This document shows, piece by piece, positions 1 through 9,880 of a stretch of DNA of 64,000 bases (the stretch's first letter is position 1; every line of letters starts with the position of its first letter). This stretch comes from Basidiobolus meristosporus CBS 931.73 (lineage: Eukaryota > Basidiobolomycota > Basidiobolomycetes > Basidiobolales > Basidiobolaceae): NCBI GenBank assembly GCA_002104905.1, contig MCFE01000279.1:39986-103985 (forward strand), written 5' to 3'. The notes below the pieces were generated by a model. The model had not been told where the DNA came from. It made no database searches and was given only the letters and a program-made list of their open reading frames with translations. The translations under genes were made by a program, and so were the position numbers.

Positions 1-1128
1 ACACAGGTAAAAGATCAAGAATTTACAACTTTGAAGGACAAATACTCCAGACCCTAACAAGCAATCCACCCAAGAATATTATGTCAAGCAGAGCACGCAG
101 TACTCAGCACATGTTGCAAATTACAGCTCACTTGATGAAGTACCTAAGGAGTTACAACCAAAAGAGTCCAATTATTATATATACTTGGTCTCTATTGCTA
201 AAATTACTATGGTGACTTTGATTGTGTATAATTTCTGAGCCAGCCAATCAAATCACATGATATCTTTACAGGCACTGCGCCTAAGTTCAATCTGCACTGC
301 TGCAAAATTTTAGCTTCATATCACCTGCATTGCTTGCGCAATTGCCCAAAAACTTTGATTCTTCAGAAATTTCTTATATATGACTTCCCCAGCTGAAAGT
401 TAAAGGGGAGCCTCTCTTTCCAGAATCTCCACACTACGATTACAAGTTTAAAGGTTATAAGACCTCCCCTGCATCACTTGCACTGTTGAGTATTCTGACT
501 TTGATTGGTACTACATCAGTAAAGAGAATGCAAAGCTCACAAGAATCCAATCTAAGTTCTACAATAAACTACCACTTTTCTGTTGGAAAAGTCCCCTCTA
601 AGAAGCCCCTTTACTCTAAAGACACCCCTTTAGAGACCCCTTTAAGAATCCCCTTTACTCTAAAGAAGCCCCTTTAGGCACCCCTTTGGTGTAAAGTCCA
701 CTTCAGAGACCACTACAAGAAGCCCCTATAGTCTAAAGACACCCCTTTGGACACCCCTTTAGGTCTAAAGACCCCTTTAGAGACTTCTACAACACACCCC
801 TCTAGGTTAAAGGGGAGTTCAGAATTTCCATATTAGGAAATATTTTCTCACAAAGGAAAGTGACTTCCAAATATGGAAAAGTTACTATAAAAGTAAATAA
901 GCTCATTAGTTGACAGAAGGTCAGAACATTGCTGTAAAAGTGACAAACACTGCCTATAGTATATTTTGAGCCCAAAATTGAAGATGTTAGTGAAAGTTAT
1001 ATCTTCTATTGGCATATCAAACTCCCAATAAACTATTTCAGTATTAGCATTTTGAAAGTTGTTGTATATTGTTGATTAGCCTCTACATTGTAGAACAGGC
1101 CCCAAACTAATCTTAATACAACACAACA
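1..1128 (+). repeat. Terminal-repeat arm of an element lying mostly left of the window
   Basis: This stretch matches 6,211-7,285 in the same orientation and 1,322-about 2,400 in reverse complement. Its right edge ends in a short ACAACACAACA motif at about 1,118-1,128, like the outer ends of the complete element next to it. It is therefore read as the right terminal repeat of a second copy whose body lies outside the window. A block rich in CCCCTTTA octamers occupies about 598-800. The small ORF at 486-677 only translates that block and is not considered a gene. Confidence 0.75.
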
Positions 1129-1324
1129 CATCTACAGCTGTTGTACAAGGAGTTTGTGGCAGGATTTGAGCAGCTATACTACAAACATAGAGCTGAGAAC
1201 ATAGATCTCTGCTGCTACCGCATCCATTCTCTACTCTGTCATGCACAGCATATGGAGAATATTGGGTCTTGCTTCACCTTTTGGATGTTTCCTATGGAGC
1301 AGATGTGTGGGGAGATAGGAATTG
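1129..1324 (+). pseudogene. Fragment of a CACTA/Plavaka-like transposase gene
   Basis: About 65 codons are open here, including L-Y-K-E-F-V-A-G-F-E-Q-L-Y-Y and, further on, an M-E-Q..G-E-I-G motif. From family knowledge this resembles the C-terminal part of the large transposases of fungal CACTA-type (Plavaka) elements, which carry a F-x-x-G-F-E-x-L-Y-Y segment followed by M-E-R-T-I-G-x-L-G. Only this piece is present; it is bounded on both sides by terminal-repeat arms of another element. Just beyond the far end of that element, at 7,286, a reading R-Q-S-N-N could be its continuation (R-Q-x-S-N in the family). The piece is a relic and not expressed as a whole protein. Confidence 0.55.
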
Positions 1325-2478
1325 TTGTGTTGTGTAATGATTAGTTTGGGGCTTGTTGTACAATGTAGAGGCTAATCAACAATATACAACAACTTTCAAA
1401 ATGCTAATACTGAAATAGTTTATTGGGAGTTTGATATACCAATAGAAGATATAACTTTCACTAATTTCCTCAATCTGAGGCTCAAAATATACTGTAGGCA
1501 GTGTTTATCACTTCTACAGCAGTGTTCTGACCTTCTGTCAACTAATGGGCTCATTTACTTTTATAGTAACTTTTCCTTACTTGGAAGTCACTTTCCTTTC
1601 TGAGAAAACATTTCCTAATATGGAGATTCTGAACCCCCTTTGACCTAAAAGGGTGTGTTGTAGAAGTATCTAAAGGGGTGTCTAAAGGGGTGTCCTTAGA
1701 GTAAAGGGGCTTCTTGTAATGGTCTCTAAAGTGGACTTTACACTAAAGGGGTGCCTAAAGGGGCTTCTTTAGAGTAAAGGGGTTTCTTAGAGGGGACTTT
1801 TCCAACAGAAAAGTTGTAGTTTCTTGTAGAACTTAGATCAGATTCTTGTGAGCTTTGCAGTCTCTTTACTGATGTAGTACCAATCAAAGTCAGAATACTC
1901 AAAAGTGCAAGTGATGCAGGGGAAGTCTTATAGCCTTGGAACTTGTAATTGTAGTGTGGAGAATCTGGAAAGAGAGGCTCTCTCTTTATTTTTCAGCTGG
2001 GGAAGTCATATATATGAAAACTCTGAAGGATCAAAGTTTTTGGGCAATTGCGCAAGCAGTACACGTGATAAAAAGCTAAAACCTTGCAGTGGTGCAGATT
2101 GGACATAGGCGCAGCACCTGTGAAAATAGCACGTGATATGATTGGCTGGTTCAAAAGTTACATGTGATCAAAGTCACCATAGTAATCCTAGCAATAAGGC
2201 ATAGTAAAGATAATAATTGGACTCTTTTGGTCATAACTCCTTAAGTACTGCTTCAAATGAGCTGTAACCCAAAACATGTGTTGGCTACTACGTGTTCTGT
2301 AAGACATAATATACCTGGGTGGATTGCTTGTCAGGGTTTGGAGCATTTGTCCTTGAAAGTTGGAAATTCTTGATCTTTCACTTGTGTGTTACAATAGCAA
2401 AAAGCAAAATAAAGAAATCAGTGCAATATTGGTTTAGAGATATTGCAGTAATGGAATACTTTCCATTACCACAGAAGA
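1322..2478 (-). repeat. Left terminal inverted repeat
   Basis: Reverse complement of 6,125-7,285, and of 1-1,128 from the neighbouring copy. The CCCCTTTA complement cluster (CTAAAGGGG units) lies at about 1,640-1,800. At the inner end both arms can encode a short inward-reading motif of the form A-V-M-E-Y-F-P-L-P-Q, or V-A-M-E-Y-L-P-L-P-Q in the other arm. This is the only conserved peptide-like signal in the arms. Confidence 0.7.
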
Positions 2479-3039
2479 CAAGTCAAGTTGCAGGTATTAC
2501 CACGTCCCAATCTCATCGTGAATATTACCGGCAAGTCCATCACAGATGTGATGAGTTGGTGCATGGAGGACAGCCAGGAAGAGTTAGAAGTTACTGGGGA
2601 CAAATGTGAACACGGAGACACCTATGCCTATGGCATTAAGAAGCTAAGCAGCCCCAATGTGTGAGTAATCAGTTAAGTAATGCAAAGTTAGGTTGGGTGC
2701 AACAAGCAACTAATATCTATTATGAAAACTCTACCAAGGTATGCCAGATTTCTCATGGTCACAAGCCAACTTCTACACCATTCAATATGGAATTCACACA
2801 AACAAGAGCCAGAGCACACCTATATGGGGGACTAGAATCCAGCAGGGAGAAGGAATATATTGGCTAAATAACAAGAAGTTCTTTGCAGATATTCAGGAGG
2901 TATTCATGGCAGAAGTGGCAACAACCAAGCATATATTTGCAAGATGTATATGATACCAGCAGTATAAGGTATATGACAGCTCTGCAAGTATCACACTAAA
3001 AAGCCATAAAGTTGAGGTGATAGAAGTATGTCAATTGCA

Positions 3040-3610
3040 GCAGGTATGCACATTTGTAGAGGTTAGTAAGCACAAGGCCATATTTGTTTTTGATTCAAGC
3101 TATGTGCGGAGTAACCAGAGTAGTAGTGTATAAACAAATAAAGAGGGTGGTTCTACAGTGAAATATATGAATTGCACCAGGGGAGGTAGAAAAAGGAAAT
3201 ACCGTTTGGTAAATTGTTACAGTAGCATTATACAGTACCAGCTGTAGGCTGCCATGCTGCCAATATAATGCCATCAGAGTCTTGTTGTGGGGCTGTTAAA
3301 ATACTGTCAAGTTTCTTGCCATATAAAGCAATTAGATGTCCTGGCTGGCTGGGTCCATTTAAAATAGTTACAGAGCACAATAAGACCACAACAATAACAT
3401 GTAATTAATGTCACAGCACTAATCAAGTCTTAACAAGTTTTATCACTTTATTTGGTAGTAAAATTAGCAAAACACCATTGTGATACTGTCATAAGATTGT
3501 CAAGAGGGTCACTAATTCCAAGCTGCTGGTATCATGATGGTCTCTTAATGGGATCTTAACAGCTGATCTGGATTGAATCCACCTGCAGGACCAAATTATT
3601 TTTTATCAGG
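3040..3610 (+). repeat. Dispersed direct repeat, copy 1
   Basis: This diverged repeat recurs in the same orientation at 8,540-9,115. Recognisable shared stretches include the segment around AATAAAGAGGG at about 3,138 and GTAGAAAAAGGAAATACC at about 3,187. Copy 1 lies inside the long-inverted-repeat element and copy 2 outside it, so the unit is either an independent repeat or residue of a second element copy. Confidence 0.65.
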
Positions 3611-3678
3611 AATACAGTTGTGGCATCACATACATATGTATATGTAACACTATATCCCCTTTGGCTTGACTCACTTCC

Positions 3679-4209
3679 ATGTATATGCTGCCAAAAAATA
3701 AAGCTAAGCTTTCTGGTTCCCAACCAAACCCCACTGCTGACAGCAGCAGAAGAACAATTGGACAACAGCTTGCTTTGGTACTCAGTGCAACAACCGGGGC
3801 CACAACCAAAAAAGGCCCTATCAACAGAGCACCTACTGAAGGAGATAATGCAGACACCTCAGGCTCTCAGTCAAGTAGGCAATTTGGAATCTCTGCATAG
3901 CCACTAGCTGACCATAATGCTAAGGCAGATGAGAGAGTAGCAACAGCAGCACCTTCAGTTAAAGACCTACAAGTGGCCATTATAACATCACCACAACCTG
4001 TATTAGCAAGTATGTTGTCAGCTCATACAAAAGCATTAATGAGGCAATTAGGTGCAGTTGCTGATAGGATAGATTCAATGGCCCAAAGAAATCAGGAAAT
4101 AGCCAAGAAACAGGATGAGCAGATAAAAGGTGTAGAGCAATCAATATCCCAGGTAGAGAAAGCAGTATCATTGCTGCAAAGAAGGAACTCAAGCGGTGTG
4201 GTAGGGTAA
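3679..4209 (+). pseudogene. Broken coiled-coil ORF inside the long-inverted-repeat element
   Basis: One frame stays open from 3,679 to 4,209 apart from a single in-frame stop at 3,898-3,900. The first part is Ser/Thr/Gln-rich and low in complexity. The second part (about 3,973-4,209) has a heptad-like pattern, with regularly spaced hydrophobics between Lys/Glu/Gln residues (I-D-S-M-A-Q-R-N-Q-E-I and V-E-Q-S-I-S-Q-V-E-K), suggesting a coiled coil. I do not recognise a family. It may be the remains of an accessory or gag-like protein. No partner gene is evident. Confidence 0.35.
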
Positions 4210-5025
4210 ACATACCTCCCACAGACAAGTTTATTCATATAGTCATTATGATATACTTATCCATATTTTATCTTATCAGTATTATCCCATTCTTCTTTTG
4301 CGCATATTATCAGTATTATCCCCATATGATGTTTACCCTGATTAGTTATTAGCATTAGTTATCCCAGATGTTATTCAGCTTTGTGATCAGTAGATGTATC
4401 TATATAAGGCAAGTACCCGCGTCAGCACCTGTGACACATGACCTAAGTCTGTGTTACCATCCCTACCATTTCAATACCATATATGGTATTTCTATGTTGC
4501 ACAGGTTTCAGACTACTGATTCCTGATTGGTTGGATGTGCTGTGCCCTTTAGAACCTTCCAGGACATTCTTGGCATATTTTAGGTCATTGTGATGTCATC
4601 AAGAATTCCACTGATACCTAGAATCTTCTAGAACCTTGTCATTAGTAATCACTTGGCAATCAGGAAAAGTATTTAAGGGAAAGCAATCCCTCATCAATAA
4701 ATCATCCCTTCTATCAGTAACACTTCTACCTAATTGATTAGCAGTTGATCACTGCACCTGCCTTCAGCAGTACATCTCAGACCTGCCATCAAGGAGCTTT
4801 TCAGGGTAGTGCACAAGACACACAGAGGCCTTTGGAGACACTTGGAGCACCTAGGAAGCTAGAGAAGCAGGAGCTTTTACCATAGTGACATATTGACAAA
4901 GACACCAGCAGTTTAGACACAGAGGTTATTGCACCCATCAGACACCTCACACACCTTGAGTTGTGTAGCTTCTCCCAGGAGTACCTCTACACCACCATAG
5001 CGGTTCAATGTTACAGCCAAGAATT

Positions 5026-5385
5026 GAGCCATTTTCCAATGCAACAGCAGAGGAACACCATACAGTCTTTGAAGCACAATAACAGTGCCCAAAGATAAAG
5101 CCCACAAAAAAATCTATCACAGCATGGGAGGGAAAAGATGTAGTGTTTATAACAAAGCCTAAAAATCAAAAGATATTGAAGATCCATGAAGCTGTGCAGT
5201 GCAATGATGAAGAGTGGGCTAATATTCAAGAGGCCGTCACAAGTCAGGTACACCAATGCCTTAAGGCCTGCATACCATGTGACCAACAGGAACTCAAGGC
5301 AAAGCAGAATAAACTGACTTGCTCCATGAGCATTATCCTGGATTTGAACAAGCAAACAGATTTTGGGCCAGCATTAGTAAACTAA
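5026..5385 (+). CDS. Unrecognised ORF remnant inside the element
   Basis: The frame is open from about 5,140 to 5,385, with an ATG at 5,143; upstream in-frame codons to about 5,026 contain a stop. The peptide is hydrophilic, with a K-N-Q-K-I-L-K-I-H-E-A start and a D-E-E-W-A-N-I-Q-E-A-V helix-like stretch. I recognise no domain and no catalytic motif. Given the decayed surroundings it is probably a fragment rather than an expressed gene. Confidence 0.2.
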
Positions 5386-5459
5386 GAACATATCTCAAAA
5401 ATAGCAGAAACAATGGCAGAAGAACAAGGGAGCAAAGGCTAAAAACTAGTGGCATCCTT

Positions 5460-5860
5460 GCAAGTCCATGACAAGCAGGGCTGAAAGCTCCAAATAAGCA
5501 ACAAAGAGGCATCAGGTAGCTGAAAGAGTGCCAATAAGGGAAAAACAGGCAGGCACAGATGCACTAGAACCACATTTACCAAGGAAAAAGCATAGTTCTA
5601 CTCAAGTAGGACTCAGTCAAAGTAACAGTGAAGGACCTGGCAGTGATATAAACTTGCAGCTACCTCAGGAGACTTTCACAGCATAGGCTGAGAACTTGAA
5701 GCAAGCAGGAAAGAAGTGTCAGGTTGCCTGCAGAGTGCCAGCAAGGGACAAGCAGGCCAAGACAGATGCATCAGAGCAGCATTTATCAAGGAGAAAACAT
5801 AGTTCTATACAAGAAGCATGCAGACAAAGTTGCAGTGAAAGACCTGGCAGTGATAAAGAA
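5460..5860 (+). repeat. Tandem duplication, period about 205-225 bp
   Basis: The segment around 5,525-5,660 recurs around 5,730-5,860. The two halves share a run beginning GTGCCA.CAAGGGA.AA.CAGGC, then CATTTA.CAAGGA.AAA.CATAGTTCTA, and end GTGAA.GACCTGGCAGTGATA. The short ORF at 5,696-5,911 only translates this duplication. Confidence 0.6.
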
Positions 5861-6124
5861 AAAGGTAAAGGGGAAAAAGTGTACCCAAGCCAGAGACAGG
5901 AATGCATGTGAAAAAGCAGCAGTTCTTGCCAATTAACGCCGTAAGCCTGGAATAGACTGAATCCTATCATAGCCAAGATGAATTACCAACAAGAATACAG
6001 CTATTTTCACAAGAGTTGAAAGCACCGCCAGTTGAGCTACACTCCAGTGAGGTAGATGAGTTTGCAGAAAAATGCAATTTGTCTACCACAGCCTCCATGT
6101 CCTCCATTATTAACAGAGTGGTGA

Positions 6125-7285
6125 TCTGTGGTAATGGAAGGTACTCCATTGCTACATATCTCAAAACCAATATTTCTCTCATTTCTTTATTTTGCTTTTT
6201 GCTATTGTAACACACAAGTAAAAGATCAAGAATTTCCAACTTTGTAGGACAAATGCTCCAGAACCTGACAGGAAATCCACCCAAGAATATTATGTCATGC
6301 AGAATACTCAGAAGTTAACACATGTTTCAAATTACAGCTCATCTGAAGCTGTACTTAAGCAGTTATGATCAAAAGAGTGCAATTATCATATATACCAGGC
6401 CTCTATTGCTAGAATTACTATGGTGACTTCAATCACATGTGACTTTTGAGCCAGCCAATCATGTCATGTGATATTTATGCAGGTCCTTTGCCCATGTCTG
6501 ATCAGTGCCACTGCAAAATCTTAGCTTTGTATCACAAGTATTGCGTGTGCAATTGACCAAAAACCTTGATCCTTCAGAAATTTCATATATGTGACTTCCC
6601 CAGCTGAACAATAAAGGAGAGCCTCTCTTTCCAGAATCTTCACCCTAAAATTACAAGCTTAAAGGTTATAAGACCTCCCCTGCATCACTTGCACTGTTGA
6701 GTATTCTGACTTTGATTGGCACTACATCAGTAAAGTGACTGCAAAGCTCACAAGAACTCCAATCTAAATTCTACAAGAAAACTACCACTTTTTTGATGGA
6801 AAAGTACCCTCTAAGAAGCCCCCTTACTCTAAAGACACCCCTTTAGACACCCCTTTAGTCTAACAACCCCTTTAAGAAACCCCTTTACTCTAAAGAAGCC
6901 CCTGTAGGCACCCCTTTTGTGTAGAGTCCACATTAGAAACCACTACACCACACCCTTTTGTGTTAAAGGGGAGATCAAAATTTCTATATTAGGAGATATT
7001 TTCTCAGATAGAAAAGGGATTCCCAAATTAGGAAAAGTCACTATAAAAGTAAATAAGCCCAATAGTCATCAGAAGGTCAGAACACTGCTGTAGAAGTGAG
7101 AAGCACTGCCTATTGTATATTTTGAGCCCAAGATTGAGGATATTAGTGAAAGTTATATCTTCTAGTGGTATATCAAGCTCCCAATGACTATTTCAGTATT
7201 AGCATACTAGAAGTTGTTGTATATTGTTGATTAGCCCCTATATTACAGAACAAGCCCTGAACTAATCATGATACAACACAACAGA
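6125..7285 (+). repeat. Right terminal inverted repeat
   Basis: Reverse complement of 1,322-2,478 and same orientation as 1-1,128. The CCCCTTTA cluster lies at about 6,815-6,965. The outer end reads CTAATCATGATACAACACAACA. Similarity between arms begins abruptly at the CCATTACCACAG motif (about 6,130) and continues to the end. Confidence 0.7.
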
Positions 7286-7711
7286 TTTCACTGACAGGCA
7301 AAGTAACAATGTCAAGAACTCATAAGGTTATTACAATGCATTTGGTGAAATTTTGGAACATTAATAGGCACACCAAGAGGTTGCAGCATTTCTTCAAAAG
7401 CAGTGCTCAAGAAAAAACATTTGAATATTGCAAGGACTTATTGCAAAGACTGGCAGATGAGAAGCTAGACCTTGCAGTGCCAGCTGAAGACCAGGACATA
7501 TGGGAACCAGTGAATCAACAATGACATAAATCCATAGGGTTCCTGCCAAAGTTGTGGAAACAGAGCATTGCAGCAGAAATACTTGTTAAGTAGTGGATTT
7601 TAATGTAGTTACTTGTTGGATGTGGGGTTGAGCTTAATGTTAGTGTAGGGAATAGGGACTTTTATAGGTCTATACAGTTGGCAATTGAGGTACAACTGAA
7701 GTATCCATGGA
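7286..7711. other. Short stretch with no recognised gene
   Basis: An ORF at 7,309-7,524 (71 codons, ATG start, K/H-rich then acidic) is present but matches nothing I know. The first codons after 7,286 may continue the transposase relic seen at 1,129-1,324 in another frame. Confidence 0.3.
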
Positions 7712-8190
7712 AGTAATTCAATAGACTTGTTCTGTTTATAGTTCCACATTGAGCCATGAGTGCCAAATGATGCCATGGTGTGCCAGGAAGGCCAAGTGAG
7801 CCTATACTTGGCCACAGTGTGTGAAACATAGCTCTGCATCTTCATGCAAAGCAGCCCCTGTGTTTCACTCATTATGCTGGAGAAAATTCATTACTAGACC
7901 TTTTTTTGGGACCAAGATAGTGCCATTCATTTTTGTGACATGATACAAGCAACAGGAGCTAGATTCAGAGTGCCATGGGCATTGAGCACCAGATTCATGT
8001 CTTCAGTCCTTCTGTGCTCCAACACAATGGGTGAAACACAGGGCTGCTTTGTATGAAGATGCAGAGCTATGTTTCACACACTATGGCCAAGTATAGGCTC
8101 ACTTGGCCTCCCTGGCACACTAGGGCATCATTTGGTACTCTTGGCTCATTGTGGCACCATCCAACAGAACAAGTCTAATTAGTATGCAAA
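7712..8190. mobile_element. Foldback (inverted-repeat) element, MITE-like
   Basis: The arm at 7,712-7,875 is the imperfect reverse complement of 8,028-8,190, with a central loop of about 150 bp. Matching pairs include AGACTTGTTCTGTT (about 7,722) with AACAGAACAAGTCT (about 8,164), and GCCAAGTGAGCC with GGCTCACTTGGC. ORFs in both arms are only translations of the palindrome. A degraded arm-like copy can be seen at about 9,905-10,060 (GCCATGAGTACCA, CCTATACTTAGGCACA), so the family is repeated locally. Confidence 0.65.
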
Positions 8191-8539
8191 TAAAAATAAG
8201 AGCAACAGTTGAATCAGGGAGTGAAAAGTGTGAAAAAGAGGCAATAGCCAACCAATGTACACAAACGTAGGAGGTGATAGAATGTCCAGGATCAGAAAGT
8301 GAGAAAATTGGGAGAGAACCAATCAAAAGACACTTTTGCATTGTTGTGATGAAAAATTTCGATTAAGTTTTTTGACATCTGGGGTGCAATTATTTTTTTG
8401 GCAGTCTTTGCACAGTGTCCTGATGGAATCAATACCTCTTAGTCACAGGACTTAAGTTTTTGATGACCTTTTGATGGGATCATCACAATAATAATTTGTA
8501 GAGACTATAAAGCTCTAAAGTTGTGTAACAGAGGTATGT

Positions 8540-9115
8540 TTATTGTAGTGTGTGTATGTATGCAGAGGTTGGTAAGCAGGAGGCCATAGTTTGTTTTTGG
8601 TTCAAACTATATGCGGAATACCCAAGGTAGTAGTGGGTCAATAAATAAAGAGGGGTAATTCTACAGTGCAATATATGAACTGTGCAATGTGAAGTAGAAA
8701 AAGGAAATACCATTTTGTAAATTGGTATGGTAGCATCAAACAGAATTAGCTGTAGGCCCCCATACTGCCTTAATGATGCCATCAGAGGCTTACAATGAGG
8801 CAGTCAAAATGCCATCAAATTTTTTGCTATAAAAGGCAATTGGAAGTACTGGCTGTTTTGAATTCACTCAAATAGCTGTAGAGTGCACTTAGACTGCAAC
8901 AATGACATGCCACCCTTGGCAAAACACCGGTTAAGCACTGCTATGTTTTTTAACTTTATTTAGCAGTGAAATTAGCCAAAGGCCATTGTGATCCCAATGT
9001 AAGATTGTGTTGAGGGTCATTAATTCAAAGTTGCTTGTATTGTAATGGTCTCCTGACAGAATTTTGACAGCTGATCCACATCTGATCCACTTGCAGGACC
9101 AAATTACTTCTCATA
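8540..9115 (+). repeat. Dispersed direct repeat, copy 2
   Basis: Diverged direct copy of 3,040-3,610. No coding content was recognised. Just upstream, about 8,400-8,480 contains a segment whose reverse complement recurs near the telomere at about 59,470-59,575. Confidence 0.65.
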
Positions 9116-9539
9116 GGGAAGATGGAGCCTGTCTGGTGTGATACCTCTCTTATTTAAGTACCAGACAAGTGGAAAAACATTGGATTTATTTGTTATGCAT
9201 GTATCAGTCTAAAGAGCAAGCAACAGCCAATAAGGGGAGGTTCCTACTGCTCTTGCTTGGGATATGCTCAAGTTCAGTAGCTACTATACAACTACTCAAG
9301 ATCCATATGATAATAACTACTTCAATCAATATGCTTAGAGAAGTCCAGTAAAATACCAGCATTATGCTAGTCAAGTTTAAATTTCCCAAGCTGACAGATC
9401 TTAACAACTCAGGCACTAGGTGATTGGCAGGCAAGCAGACAAGATATCCATGAGGAGATTAGGTCTGCTGGCATTCATAAAGATTAGGAAACTAGTGGCT
9501 CACTACTTCCACCTAAAATAGCAACAAGAAATTTGAAGG
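9116..9539. other. No recognised feature
   Basis: AT-rich, CpG-poor sequence with short chance ORFs only. It is probably old repeat material between the direct repeat and the LTR-like copy. Confidence 0.3.
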
Positions 9540-9880
9540 CAATATAAAGGTTTGTATTGAACCTAAATATTCACTGGTCAATAAGATCATTGCCTACTAA
9601 TCTCAGAGAGCTCAAATTACCTTTTTTTTGGGACATACTTGGAACATTCTCACCAAGTCAGGTACCAAGAACATGAAATTTCTTGGAGTTGTCCAAACAG
9701 CCACAAGCTTCACATGTGTGATCCTTGTACATCACTGAATGTATTCTACAGTTTTATTTTGGTAAAGACCATGGCAATGTATAAGTACCACTTTTGCATT
9801 CAATGAGCTGCTTAGTAAAACCACATAGTCTACTGTTCTCACAATCACTTTGGATATCTGCAAAGCTAAGGAAAAGCTTT
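9540..9880 (+). repeat. Diverged solo LTR-like copy of the copia family
   Basis: Aligns by eye with the LTRs at 15,720-16,069 and 19,977-20,325. Shared marks include CCTAAATATTCAC, the ACTT.GAA..TTCTCACCAA region, GTACC.AGAACATGAAATTTCTT, and TTTTGCATTCAAT followed by CCACATA.TCTACT. The terminal TGTTGT/ACAACA is eroded. No element interior of the copia type follows. Confidence 0.6.

Larger units (their letters stand above)
1322..7285. mobile_element. About 6-kb element with 1.16-kb terminal inverted repeats
   Basis: The left arm (1,322-2,478) and right arm (6,125-7,285) are diverged reverse complements. Outer ends begin TGTTGTGTTGT and finish ACAACACAACA. Arms contain clusters of the octamer CCCCTTTA or its complement. 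The interior (2,479-6,124) holds only short broken ORFs; no transposase core or catalytic triad was recognised, so the element may be non-autonomous or decayed. No convincing target-site duplication was found (left flank GATAGGAAT, right flank GATTTCACT). It appears to sit inside an older transposase gene. The superfamily is undetermined. Confidence 0.6.
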
